This document shows positions 41,158 to 50,914 of a stretch of DNA of 64,000 bases, in pieces. The notes under the pieces are model-generated. The model saw only the letters and a list, made by a program, of their open reading frames with translations. It was not told where the DNA came from and did not search any database. Every line of letters starts with the position of its first letter. Position 1 is the first letter of the stretch. The translations under genes and the position numbers were made by a program. The stretch is from CAVPWP01 sp050789285 (lineage in GTDB: Bacteria > Pseudomonadota > Alphaproteobacteria > Rhodobacterales > Rhodobacteraceae). The stretch covers positions 248,001-312,000 of the forward strand of contig NZ_JBOUVX010000003.1 in the NCBI RefSeq assembly GCF_050789285.1, in the 5' to 3' direction.

Positions 41158-41556
41158 CTACTCGACCCGCGTCCAGGCCTGGTCGCGGCAGATCAGGCCA
41201 CCCGCGACGCAGCCCGCCACGCTTAGCGTGCTGCCCGACAGCGACATCTTCGAATTGTAGGTCTTGTCGCGGTCCGGCGCCCAGATCTTGCCGCCGGAAT
41301 AGGCGCCGTTGCCGGTGGCCTTCATGTCCCAGATCATCCGCTTGCCGATGTTGGGCGAGGCGACCTCGGTTCCGGCGGCGTCGAAGGCCTTTTCGATCGT
41401 TCCGCACAGCGCGCCGCTGCAATCGTAGATGCGGACATGGCCGAAGTTGCCGTTGTCGTCCGGGCGCGTCTTCCACAGGCCCTCGACCGGATCGGCGGCA
41501 AGGGCGGGCACAGCAAGACAGAGGGCCGCAACGGTAAGCGTGGCAAGGTGTTTCAT
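41158..41556 (-). CDS. DUF2147 family exported protein
   Basis: 132 residues: a cleavable signal (ALAADP), then the DUF2147 pattern EGLWKTRPDDNGNFGHVRIYDC and MIWDMKATGNGAYSGGKIWAPDRDKTY. Cysteines near 46, 51, 116 and 123 could form disulfides. GGGAGGAGG sets the start. Function of the family is unknown. It lies opposite to and between hisH and hisA. Confidence 0.85.
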   Translation of the reverse strand: MKHLATLTVAALCLAVPALAADPVEGLWKTRPDDNGNFGHVRIYDCSGALCGTIEKAFDAAGTEVASPNIGKRMIWDMKATGNGAYSGGKIWAPDRDKTYNSKMSLSGSTLSVAGCVAGGLICRDQAWTRVE

Positions 41557-41661
41557 GGATCCTCCTCCCTGATCGCGGCGGAGAGTGGGGCCGCGCCGGG
41601 CCATCGCGCAAGCGTGACGTTGGGACAGACCCGCCGGACCGGAGGGGCCAGCCCCTCCGGA

Positions 41662-41690
41662 CCTCCCCGGGATATTTGCAGGTCGATGGA
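41662..41690 (+). repeat. REP-like element, copy 4
   Basis: CCTCCCCGGGATATTTGCAGG, preceded by a GGAGGGGCC/GGCCCCTCC-like inverted stretch. It lies in the divergent gap between DUF2147 and hisA and is related to copies 2 and 3. Confidence 0.4.
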
Positions 41691-41753
41691 GGGACGGGGT
41701 TGCCCTGCAACGCGCGGCCGGGCAAGAGGGCCGCGCCAAAGACGGAGGCGGCG

Positions 41754-42473
41754 ATGATCCTTTACCCCGCGATCGACCTCAAGGACGGGCAGTGCGTGCG
41801 GCTTCTGCGCGGCGAGATGCAGGCGGCCACCGTCTTCAGCGACGATCCTGCCGCGCAGGCCTGCGCCTTCGAGGCCGCGGGCTGCGACTGGCTGCATCTT
41901 GTCGATCTGAACGGCGCCTTCGCCGGCGCGCCGGTGAATGGCGCGGCGGTCGAAGCGATCCTGGCCGCGGTCTCGGTCCCTGCGCAGCTTGGCGGCGGCG
42001 TCCGCGACATGGCCACGATCGAGATGTGGCTGTCGAAGGGGCTGGCGCGGGTCATCCTGGGCACGGTCGCGGTCGAGACCCCGTCCCTGGTGCGCGAGGC
42101 GGCGCGGGCCTTTCCCGGGCAGGTCGCGGTCGGGATCGACGCGCGCGGCGGCAAGGTCGCGACCCGGGGATGGGCGGAAGAGACGGATGTCGACGCCGTC
42201 GCCCTTGCGCGCAGCTTCGAGGACGCGGGCGTGGCGGCGATCATCTATACCGACATCGACCGCGACGGCGCGATGGGCGGGCCGAACATCGCCGCGACAG
42301 AGGCGCTGGCCCGCGCGGTGACGATCCCGGTGATCGCAAGCGGCGGCGTGTCGCGTCTGGCGGATCTGATCGCGCTGCGCGACACCGGCGCGATCGCCGG
42401 CGCGATTTCGGGGCGGGCGCTCTACGACGGCGCGATCGACCTGGCCGAGGCGCTGGCGGCGCTCAGGGGCTGA
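41754..42473 (+). CDS. hisA: phosphoribosylformimino-5-aminoimidazole carboxamide ribotide isomerase
   Basis: 239 residues, (beta/alpha)8 barrel: MILYPAIDLKDGQCVRL with catalytic Asp8 and YTDIDRDGAMGGPN with the second Asp. This is the isomerase step before HisF/HisH. The stop lies three bases before the end of the convergent methyltransferase gene. Confidence 0.96.
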   Translation: MILYPAIDLKDGQCVRLLRGEMQAATVFSDDPAAQACAFEAAGCDWLHLVDLNGAFAGAPVNGAAVEAILAAVSVPAQLGGGVRDMATIEMWLSKGLARVILGTVAVETPSLVREAARAFPGQVAVGIDARGGKVATRGWAEETDVDAVALARSFEDAGVAAIIYTDIDRDGAMGGPNIAATEALARAVTIPVIASGGVSRLADLIALRDTGAIAGAISGRALYDGAIDLAEALAALRG

Positions 42474-42476
42474 GCC

Positions 42477-43589
42477 TCAGGGCAGCGGGCCGGTCTGCCA
42501 CAGCTTCACCGTCAGCCCGCCATGGGCGACCGGCGGACCTGGCGGCAGGAACGGCAGGCCCGTGGCCTTCGCCAGCCCGTCGTCCGACGTGACAAGCCCC
42601 ACGCGCCAGCCCGACAACCGCTCTTTCGTGACCGCGCCCAGCGCCCCGTAGAGGGCGAAAAGAAGCTTCCGCTCGCCGATGCGCGCGCCATAGGGCGGGT
42701 TCACCATCATCAGGCCGGGCGGGCCCTCGGGGCGGACGAGGTCGCCGATCGCCCGGCGCTCGAACGTGCAAAGGCCCGCCACACCCGCCCGTTCGGCGTT
42801 CTCCGCCGCGCCCCGGGTCGCGCCCGCGTCGCGGTCGGCGCCGTGAAAGCGCAGGCCGGTCGTCCGGGGCGCGGAGAGGCCCGCGCGCATCGCGCCCCAG
42901 GCGGTGGCGTCGAAGCCCGCGAGATCCTCGAAGGCGAAACGGCGCGCGCGGCCGGGGGCGAGACCCGCTGCGATCTCGGCCGCCTCGATCACGAAGGTGC
43001 CCGAGCCGCACATCGGGTCAAGCACGGGTTCGGTCCCGGTATAGCCGCAGGCGCGCAGGAACAGCGCGGCCATCGTCTCGCGCAGGGGGGCCTTGCCGAC
43101 GGCCTGTTTCAGGCCGCGTCGGTGCAGGGGCTCGCCGCTGGTGTCGAGGCTGAAGGTGGCGAGGTCGTCGTCGATGCGCACCATGAGCCGCAGCGCCGCG
43201 TCCTCGGCAATCGGCGCGCCCAGCGTTTCGGCGATCGCACGCGCGACGCGGTCGCGGGCGGCGCCGGCGTGGTAGATCCGGGATTTGCGCGTCGTGACCT
43301 CGATGCGAAGCGGCACGTCGGGGCGCAGCAGCGTTGACCAGTCGACCTTGTGCGAACGCTTGTCGAGCTGCGCCAGGTGCAGGGCGCGGAATTCGGCCAC
43401 GCGCGCCAGCACCCGGCCCGCGCCGCGCAGGGTCAGGTTCGCACGCCAGACCTCGGTCCAGCCTCCGGTGCAGGTGACGCCGCCCGGCGTCTCGGCCACG
43501 CCCTGAAACCCCGCCTCGCGCGCCTCGTCGGCCAGAAACGGCTCGAGGCCGGGCTGGGTGGCGAGGAAGATCTGAAACGGGGCGTCCAT
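42477..43589 (-). CDS. THUMP-domain RNA methyltransferase, RlmL N-terminal type
   Basis: 370 residues. An N-terminal ferredoxin-like/THUMP part (about 50-155) is followed by a SAM domain with DPMCGSGTFVIEAAEIAAG and the N-methylase motif NPPYG. This matches the half of E. coli RlmL that makes m2G in 23S rRNA, without the fused RlmK half. Target base is inferred from family. It points against the his genes and separates hisA from hisF. Confidence 0.88.
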   Translation of the reverse strand: MDAPFQIFLATQPGLEPFLADEAREAGFQGVAETPGGVTCTGGWTEVWRANLTLRGAGRVLARVAEFRALHLAQLDKRSHKVDWSTLLRPDVPLRIEVTTRKSRIYHAGAARDRVARAIAETLGAPIAEDAALRLMVRIDDDLATFSLDTSGEPLHRRGLKQAVGKAPLRETMAALFLRACGYTGTEPVLDPMCGSGTFVIEAAEIAAGLAPGRARRFAFEDLAGFDATAWGAMRAGLSAPRTTGLRFHGADRDAGATRGAAENAERAGVAGLCTFERRAIGDLVRPEGPPGLMMVNPPYGARIGERKLLFALYGALGAVTKERLSGWRVGLVTSDDGLAKATGLPFLPPGPPVAHGGLTVKLWQTGPLP

Positions 43590-43673
43590 CCCGCCCCCTT
43601 AGCGCGGCGGGCCGGGGGCCGGAAAGGCAAAACCCGCTTCCCCCGCGTCGCTTTCCCCAGTATCACGCGCCGC

Positions 43674-44435
43674 ATGCTGAAGACGCGCATCATCCCCTGC
43701 CTCGACGTGGCCGACGGCCGCGTGGTGAAGGGCGTGAACTTCGTCGATCTCGTCGACGCCGGCGACCCGGTCGAGGCCGCCATCGCCTATAACGAGGCCG
43801 GCGCGGACGAGCTGTGCTTCCTCGACATCCATGCCACCCACGAGAACCGGGGCACGATGTACGATCTGGCCACCCGCACGGCCGAACAGTGCTTCATGCC
43901 GCTGACCATCGGCGGCGGCGTGCGCACGGTCGAGGATGTGCGCAACCTTCTGCTGGCGGGCGCCGACAAGGTCAGCTTCAACTCGGCCGCCGTGGCCGAC
44001 CCCGACGTCGTCGCGCGCGCCGCCGACCGCTTCGGCAGCCAGTGCATCGTCGTGGCCATCGACGCCAAGACCGTGGAACCCGGCCGGTGGGAGATCTTCA
44101 CCCACGGCGGCCGCCGGCCCACGGGGATCGATGCGGTGGCGTTCGCGCGGACCGTGGCTGAAAAGGGCGCGGGCGAGATCCTGCTGACCTCGATGGACCG
44201 CGACGGCACGCGCGCGGGCTTCAACATTCCCCTGACGCGCGCGGTCGCCGACGCGGTGTCGGTGCCGGTCATCGCCAGCGGCGGCGTCGGCACGCTCGAT
44301 CATCTGGTCGAGGGCGTGACCGAGGGCCACGCGAGCGCGGTGCTTGCCGCCTCGATCTTTCACTTCGGCGACTTCACCATCGGCCAGGCGAAGGCCCACA
44401 TGGCCGCCGCCGGCATCCCGGTGCGCCTGACATGA
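43674..44435 (+). CDS. hisF: imidazole glycerol phosphate synthase, cyclase subunit
   Basis: 253 residues, barrel enzyme with IIPCLDVADGRVVKGVNF (catalytic Asp11) and TSMDRDGTRAGF (second Asp). It partners HisH. The stop overlaps the hisE start by four bases (ATGA). Confidence 0.96.
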   Translation: MLKTRIIPCLDVADGRVVKGVNFVDLVDAGDPVEAAIAYNEAGADELCFLDIHATHENRGTMYDLATRTAEQCFMPLTIGGGVRTVEDVRNLLLAGADKVSFNSAAVADPDVVARAADRFGSQCIVVAIDAKTVEPGRWEIFTHGGRRPTGIDAVAFARTVAEKGAGEILLTSMDRDGTRAGFNIPLTRAVADAVSVPVIASGGVGTLDHLVEGVTEGHASAVLAASIFHFGDFTIGQAKAHMAAAGIPVRLT

Positions 44436-44743
44436 GCGCGCTCGACCGCCTTGCCGCGACCATCGCCGCCCGCAAGGGCGCGGACCCCGGCACGTCGTGG
44501 ACCGCGAAGCTTCTGGCCAAGGGCCCCGAGAAATGCGCCGAGAAATTCGGCGAGGAAGCCGTCGAGGCCATCGTGGAGGCCGTGAAGGGCGACCGCGACC
44601 GGTTGACCGCCGAGGCCGCCGACGTGCTGTATCATCTGCTGGTGATGCTGGCCGCGCGGGACGTGACCCTGACCGACGTTCTGGCGGAACTGGAACGCCG
44701 GGAAGGCACCTCGGGCATCGCGGAAAAGGCATCGCGCGGCTGA
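44432..44743 (+). CDS. hisE: phosphoribosyl-ATP pyrophosphohydrolase
   Basis: 103 residues, MazG-like all-alpha fold with GPEKCAEKFGEEAVEAIVEA and EAADVLYHLLVML, the acidic metal-binding helices. Second step of histidine synthesis, unfused to HisI. Translationally coupled to hisF; last gene of the his group here. Confidence 0.95.
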   Translation: MSALDRLAATIAARKGADPGTSWTAKLLAKGPEKCAEKFGEEAVEAIVEAVKGDRDRLTAEAADVLYHLLVMLAARDVTLTDVLAELERREGTSGIAEKASRG

Positions 44744-44797
44744 GGCGCCGGCCGCCCCCGCGCCGCCCGCCGCTGGGCGCCGCATTCCCAAGAAAAA

Positions 44798-44823
44798 GGC
44801 GCCCGGTGCAAAGCACGGGCGCC
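44798..44823 (-). terminator. intrinsic terminator, minus strand
   Basis: GGCGCCCGGTGC and GCACGGGCGCC pair with one bulge; on the minus strand TTTTTCTT follows. It would end transcripts from the leftward gene finishing at 44979 and also blocks read-in to hisE from the right. Confidence 0.75.
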
Positions 44824-44978
44824 AGTCACGGAACGAGGGACAGTGAAGTGAAACGCAAGTGTTCCGGACCTGCGCTTCGTGAACAGAAGGTAGGCAGGCC
44901 CTCCTGCGTTTAAAGAGGATGTAATAGACTTGTGAACAGGGAGTGAACAGAGCGTGCGCCCAGCACCCCTGCCCCGTC

Positions 44979-45290
44979 TCAGTCGAAGATGTCCTCGATC
45001 AGGTCGAAGGCTTCCTCGAACAGCCGTCGCCCGAAGCCCTTGCGGCGCTTCGCCTTGCGCGGTCCTGGCCTGGGTCTGGCGGGGCGTCCGTCCGGCGCGC
45101 CCTGCCAGTCGTGCAGCGGCGACGGCTTGACGGTCCGACGGTCCTCGACGTGATCGGCCTTCAGCATCTTCAGGTCATGCAGCGGCGCCCCGCACCCCGC
45201 GCAGGCCAGTTCGTGCCGGGCGGTTCCCGTCAGCACGAGGGCCGCGCGCGCGCCGCAATAGCAGCAGGTGGCGATCTTCCGGTGGGGCAT
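44979..45290 (-). CDS. small zinc-ribbon protein with basic tail
   Basis: 103 residues. CCYCGARAAL and CAGCGAPL form a four-cysteine zinc ribbon, followed by a proline/arginine-rich segment and an acidic C-terminal helix (FEEAFDLIEDIFD). Probably an RNA- or DNA-contacting accessory protein. It lies 24 bases after the RlmB-like gene and is likely cotranscribed. No family named. Confidence 0.65.
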   Translation of the reverse strand: MPHRKIATCCYCGARAALVLTGTARHELACAGCGAPLHDLKMLKADHVEDRRTVKPSPLHDWQGAPDGRPARPRPGPRKAKRRKGFGRRLFEEAFDLIEDIFD

Positions 45291-45314
45291 GCTCTCTCCG
45301 CTCGTCGCGCCGAT

Positions 45315-46109
45315 TCAGCGCCGTTGCGTGGCATATAGGGCGATCGCGGCCGCGTTGGAGACGTTGAGCGACCCGAATTCGCCCGCCGCCTCGATCCGCA
45401 CCAGCGCATCGCAGGCCGCCTTGGTGCCCTCGCGCAGGCCTGGCCCCTCGGCGCCAAGCACCAGCGCGACGGGCCGGTCCGTCGCCTCGGCCAGCGCCTC
45501 GCCCAGCGCGAGCTCTGCCTCGCCGTCAAGGCCAAGGACCCGGTAGCCCATGTCCTTCAGCGTTCCGATCGCGTCGGACAGGTTCTTGACCCGCAGGTAG
45601 GGCTGGCGCTCGAGCGCGCCCGACGCGGTCTTGGCAAGCGCGCCGGTCTCGGGCGCGGAATACCGCGCCGGCGCCACCACCGCGCGCGCGCCGAAGACCT
45701 CGGCCGAGCGCAGGATGGCGCCGGCGTTGTGGGGATCGGTCACCCGGTCAAGCAGCACCATCACGGGCGCGCGCCGTTCAGCGCCGTCCCCGGTCGCGGC
45801 CATGGCCAGATCCTCGAGCCGGCCCCAGTCCAGCGGCCGGACCTCGAGCGCGGCGCCCTGATGCACCGAGTCGGGGTCGATGGGTGCGGGAAACTTGCGG
45901 GGGTCGGCGATTTCGGCCGTCATCCCCGCCGCGGCGACGGCGTCGGCCAGACGGTCGGCCGCGTTCTTTGTCAGGATCAGGCGCAGCTTCTCGCGCCGGG
46001 GATTGAGCAGCGCGTCGCGCACCGCGTGCAGACCGAACAGCCAGACCGTCTCGGCCGCGGCCTTGCGGCGGGCCTGTTCCTTCTCGACGACCCATTTCGG
46101 CTTCTGCAT
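45315..46109 (-). CDS. rlmB: RlmB/TrmH-type 2'-O-ribose RNA methyltransferase
   Basis: 264 residues. A substrate-binding N-terminal domain (WLFGLHAVRDALLNP) is followed by a SPOUT knot with DRVTDPHNAGAILRSAEVFGA, LVLGAEGPGLR and LNVSNAAAIALYA. Such enzymes methylate G2251 of 23S rRNA (RlmB) or G18 of tRNA (TrmH-like); the N-terminal domain favours RlmB. The start is set at MQKPKWVVEK, as the upstream open frame crosses the tRNA-Tyr gene. Confidence 0.9.
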   Translation of the reverse strand: MQKPKWVVEKEQARRKAAAETVWLFGLHAVRDALLNPRREKLRLILTKNAADRLADAVAAAGMTAEIADPRKFPAPIDPDSVHQGAALEVRPLDWGRLEDLAMAATGDGAERRAPVMVLLDRVTDPHNAGAILRSAEVFGARAVVAPARYSAPETGALAKTASGALERQPYLRVKNLSDAIGTLKDMGYRVLGLDGEAELALGEALAEATDRPVALVLGAEGPGLREGTKAACDALVRIEAAGEFGSLNVSNAAAIALYATQRR

Positions 46110-46322
46110 CGCACCCTCCGGCCCTTCCCGGGGCCCGTCATCGTGCCCGCCCCGCGGCCCCTTCCAGGGCCGCGCGCGACCCTGCCCCGCGCGCCTTCGG
46201 GATGCAAGGGTCGGCGGCGCGGGGGGCGGGCCAGCCCCGCATCGGCCGCGTTTCGATTCGGCATTGACGGCCCCGGCCTTGCCGCGTATCCACCGCCCGC
46301 ATCGGGCCGCGAGGCGCGATGA

Positions 46323-46406
46323 GGGCGACGAGCTGCAAGGTGCGGCAGCGGACTGTAACTCCGCCGGGGAGACCCATGCCTGGTTCGATTCCAGGGTCGC
46401 CCACCA
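46323..46406 (+). tRNA. tRNA-Tyr (GTA)
   Basis: 84 bases with encoded CCA and a long variable arm (GGG GAGA CCC), as expected for tRNA-Tyr. Acceptor GGGCGAC/GTCGCCC, anticodon stem GCGGA/TCCGC around CTGTAAC, T arm CCTGG TTCGATT CCAGG. Position 8 reads G and position 14 reads C in place of the near-universal T8 and A14. Confidence 0.88.
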
Positions 46407-46746
46407 CTTCCCACGCAATTGGTTATCCTTGGGTGGCCAGACAGGGTCCGGGCCCCCGGTGGGAAAAAGCGCCTCCTGCGCTCCGCCCGGCGACACACGG
46501 CATCTAAGCGAACACACCAGTGGAAGCTTTCGTCTTCCTGCCGGCAAGATTCCGGGGGTCACGTCCCCCCGGGATGCTTTTCCAGCTCCGGCCGCTCGGC
46601 GCCCTCCGCCTTCGCCCGCCGGCCCGCGAAACCCTGATGCCGATGGGTCCCAGGCCTATCATGCAGAGACACCCAAACCGGACCACTCGGTGGGCGCAGT
46701 CCACGGCCTCCTGCACTCGTGCACGGGTCAGTCGCGATCCGTGCGT
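46407..46746. other. no gene seen between tRNA-Tyr and msrB
   Basis: About 340 bases without a believable gene. Short inverted pieces (CGGGGGTCACGTCCCCCCG-like, near 46552) could be a terminator for the leftward msrB or for the tRNA. Confidence 0.4.
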
Positions 46747-47214
46747 TCAGGTCGGCCGGAAGACAAGCGCCAGGCCGTTGAGACAGTGGCGCTTGCCGGT
46801 GGGTTCGGGGCCGTCGTCGAAGACATGGCCAAGGTGCGAGCCGCACCGGCTGCAGTGCACCTCGGTTCGGACCTGGAAGATGAAGCTCCGGTCCGCGCGC
46901 GTCGCCACCGCGCCCGGGAGGGCGGAATGGAAGCTTGGCCAGCCAGTGCCGCTGTCGTACTTGGCCGCGGACGGATAAAGCGGAAGATCGCAGCCGCGGC
47001 AATGGTAGGTCCCCGTCCGCGCCTCGCCGTTCAGGGGGCTCGAGCCCGGCGGCTCGGTCGCTTCCTCCCGCAGGACCTCGTATTCGGCCGGTGACAGCAG
47101 GGCGCGCCATTCGGCCTCGCTGCGTTGGATCTGGAAGGTCTCGTTTCCTGCACGGGCCGACCCTGCCGCGCAAAGGGCAGCGGCCGATCCGAGAAGCATC
47201 TGGCGGCGGTTCAT
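46747..47214 (-). CDS. msrB: exported methionine-R-sulfoxide reductase B
   Basis: 155 residues. A twin-arginine-like signal (MNRRQMLLGSAAALCAAG) precedes the MsrB domain: zinc cysteines 72/75 and 121/124 and catalytic Cys144 in GKRHCLNGLAL. It repairs Met-R-sulfoxide in periplasmic proteins. It lies downstream of the fasciclin/ECF sigma genes on the same strand, fitting an oxidative-stress group, but a GC-rich hairpin separates them. Confidence 0.9.
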   Translation of the reverse strand: MNRRQMLLGSAAALCAAGSARAGNETFQIQRSEAEWRALLSPAEYEVLREEATEPPGSSPLNGEARTGTYHCRGCDLPLYPSAAKYDSGTGWPSFHSALPGAVATRADRSFIFQVRTEVHCSRCGSHLGHVFDDGPEPTGKRHCLNGLALVFRPT

Positions 47215-47240
47215 GCGGGTTCCCCCTTAACGGTGTGAGG

Positions 47241-47272
47241 GCCGCCCCGGATCGACCATGATACGGGGCGGC
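47241..47272 (-). terminator. GC-rich hairpin between fasciclin and msrB genes
   Basis: GCCGCCCCG and CGGGGCGGC pair around a 14-base loop. There is no T run, so it may be a partial terminator or a transcript-stabilising stem. Confidence 0.4.
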
Positions 47273-47279
47273 ACGGGCG

Positions 47280-47831
47280 TCACTTCGGAACAAGCACGAT
47301 GTCCACGACGTGAATGACGCCGTTCGACTGCTTCACGTCGGAGATCGTGATGCGTCCCGCATTGCCGCTTTCGTCGTAGATGTAGAGGTTCTGGCCCCGC
47401 GCCTGTGCGGACAAGGCATCGCCGGAGACGGCGTTGAAGTGGTAAAAGCCGTCCGCGCTGGCGCGCGCCATGCGCGCGATGTCCGCCGACGACCAGTCGC
47501 CCGCGACGACGTGGGCGGTCAGCACCTTCGTCAGCATGCCCTTGTTCTCGGGCATCAGAAGGGTCTCGACCGTTCCCGCCGGCAGGGCTTCGAACGCGGC
47601 GTTGACCGGCGCGAACACGGTGAACGGGCCATCCGACTGGAGCGTCTCGACTAGGCCCGCCGCCTGAACGGCCGCGACGAGTGTGGTGTGGTCGGCGGAG
47701 TTCACTGCGTTCTCGACGATGTTGCGCTCTTCCAGCATGGGGGCGCCGCCGACCATGGGGTTTGCGGCAAGCGCGGCGCCGGCGACGGCGAAAAGCGCGA
47801 GGGCGGCGGTGGCAGTCTTGGTGAAGGTCAT
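47280..47831 (-). CDS. secreted fasciclin-domain protein
   Basis: 183 residues: a signal peptide (GAALAANP), then one FAS1 domain with NIVENAVNSADHTTLVAAVQAAGL, FTVFAPVNAAF and the C-terminal INGVIHVVD-like block. FAS1 proteins mediate adhesion or bind small molecules. It is downstream of an anti-sigma/ECF sigma pair and likely a target of that sigma factor. AGGAGTCAG sets the start. Confidence 0.9.
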   Translation of the reverse strand: MTFTKTATAALALFAVAGAALAANPMVGGAPMLEERNIVENAVNSADHTTLVAAVQAAGLVETLQSDGPFTVFAPVNAAFEALPAGTVETLLMPENKGMLTKVLTAHVVAGDWSSADIARMARASADGFYHFNAVSGDALSAQARGQNLYIYDESGNAGRITISDVKQSNGVIHVVDIVLVPK

Positions 47832-47930
47832 GTCTGACTCCTGTGTTGCATCGTCCGGGTCACGCCCGAAGACATGCAAAGCCACGAGGCAAGGCAGGAA
47901 AGAGTTTCAGCGGGCGCGCGAAAAAGATGC

Positions 47931-48614
47931 CTAGCCGGCCGGAAGGGTTCCAAGCGCAAGCACCGCGCCGGTGGGCTGGCCGGTCGGCGACCCGCCGGGT
48001 GGCTCGTCCGACACGGCCAGAGTGCCGCCGGCCATCGCCGCGGCGAGGGTTTCCGGCAAGGCAAGCGACATGCGGTCGCCCCCGGGCAGCACCCCAAGCG
48101 ACACCGGTGCGGACGCGCCCTCGGCGATAAGCCACAGTTCGTGGACCCGACCCTCGGCCGGCGCGCCGTCGATGCGCGCGACCTCGAGGCGACCCTGCGC
48201 AGGTTCAAAGCGCACCGCATAGACAAGCGAGCGGTCCTCGGCCGCGACCTCGGCCGTGAGCGCGGGACCCGGTGCGGGCGGTCCGATCCAGAGCAGGAGC
48301 GCCACGACAAGCGCGATCGCAGTCAACGCCCCGCCGAGGAACCGGGTCCAGCTCCAGCGTCCGGGGCGCGTCGCCGGCGCGTTCCCGAAGAGCCGCCCCT
48401 CGATTGCCGATTTCAGGCGCGGCGGCGGTGCGACGGGGTCGACCTCTGCGGCCAGCGACGCCAATCGCTCTTGCCAGGCGCGGACCTGCCCGCGCAGGAC
48501 CGGGTCGCGCGCGAGCCGGGTCTCGAAGGCGGCACGCGCGTCGGACTCCATCAGCCCAAGCGCGTATTCCCCCGCGAGCACGTCGTCCTCGTCGCTGTCG
48601 GTCGCGTCCGTCAT
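47931..48614 (-). CDS. anti-sigma factor, RskA-like
   Basis: 227 residues. The cytoplasmic N terminus DVLAGEYALGLM with ARAAFETRL is the sigma-binding part of RskA-type anti-sigmas. One membrane helix (about 92-111) and a periplasmic RskA domain (RLEVARIDGAPAEGRVHELWL) follow. No zinc motif. Its ATG overlaps the sigma stop by four bases. It should hold the sigma factor at the membrane until an envelope signal arrives. Confidence 0.88.
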   Translation of the reverse strand: MTDATDSDEDDVLAGEYALGLMESDARAAFETRLARDPVLRGQVRAWQERLASLAAEVDPVAPPPRLKSAIEGRLFGNAPATRPGRWSWTRFLGGALTAIALVVALLLWIGPPAPGPALTAEVAAEDRSLVYAVRFEPAQGRLEVARIDGAPAEGRVHELWLIAEGASAPVSLGVLPGGDRMSLALPETLAAAMAGGTLAVSDEPPGGSPTGQPTGAVLALGTLPAG

Positions 48615-49153
48615 CGGCTGAGGCACTCCCTGAGTTTCAGAAGGCTTCGGCGCAGCCAGGTCCGCATCGTGTTGAGGGGGACGGCATATCGGTCGGCGAG
48701 TTCCTGGTAGGTGGCCCCGTCGAGATAGGCACGGCGCACCGCATCGGCCCGGCCGGGTTCGAGTTCGGCAAGGCAGCCGGCGATCCGGGCGCTTTCCGAA
48801 GCAGCGATGGCGGCCGCCTCGGGCGTCGGCCCCGCATCGGCGAGTTCGGGCATCGCGTCAAGCCCGTCGGCCGGCGCCTTGCGGGCACGCAGCCGGTCGA
48901 TGGCGATGTTCCGCGCCAGCGTGATGAGCCAGGTCATCGGGCTCAAGCCATTCGCCGAATAGCGGCCCGCCTTGTGCCAGACGCGCACGAAGACCTCCTG
49001 CAGGGCATCCTCGGCTTCGTGCCGATCGTTCAATACACGGAGGCAGACACCGAAGAGTTTCGCGCTGGTCGCGTCGTAAAGCGCCGCGAAGGCGGCCCTG
49101 TCGCCAAGCGCGACGCGCGCGATCAGCGCCTCGATGTCGGAAGGTGTGCGCAT
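48611..49153 (-). CDS. ECF sigma factor, SigK-like
   Basis: 180 residues: region 2 (FAALYDATSAKLFGVCLRVL, EDALQEVFVRVWHKAG) and region 4 (YLDGATYQELADRYAVPLNTMRTWLRRSLLKLRECL). Layout and partner match SigK/RskA pairs. The start MRTPSDIEALIARV at 49153 fits family length; the longer open frame upstream is not conserved-looking. The likely regulon includes the two downstream genes. Confidence 0.92.
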   Translation of the reverse strand: MRTPSDIEALIARVALGDRAAFAALYDATSAKLFGVCLRVLNDRHEAEDALQEVFVRVWHKAGRYSANGLSPMTWLITLARNIAIDRLRARKAPADGLDAMPELADAGPTPEAAAIAASESARIAGCLAELEPGRADAVRRAYLDGATYQELADRYAVPLNTMRTWLRRSLLKLRECLSR

Positions 49154-49498
49154 CGCCGCCCGTGAAGGTCCCAAAATCGAAGCTATGCGTTGGCCCTGCG
49201 ATGTCAAAGGGAAACGCCGGGGGCGGCTTCTGCCCCGGGCGTCCGGCGTCGCCGTCGACATGCCGTCGTCCGCCCGGCGCGCGTCACCCACCCGGTCTCA
49301 CGCGCCGCTGCCCTTTCGGCGGAGATGACGATGATGACAAGGGCGTCGTCGACTGGGATGCCCTTCACCCGTCCGGCAGGCGCGGCCCGACCACGCGGCG
49401 TCGCAGAGCGGCCAGTGCCAGGTCGGGCAGATCACGTCCGACGTGGCAGGTCCGGAGCAGACCCCGGACCCGACCGACGACGACACCGCAGGGTGTGC
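49154..49498. promoter_or_regulatory. upstream region of the sigma operon; no gene
   Basis: On the minus strand TTGACA (49202-49207), a 16-base spacer and TAGCTT (49180-49185) form a sigma70-like promoter 30-50 bases before the sigma gene. The rest, up to the aspartase stop, holds nothing recognised. Confidence 0.4.
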
Positions 49499-50910
<1,412 letters not shown>

Positions 50911-50914
<4 letters not shown>

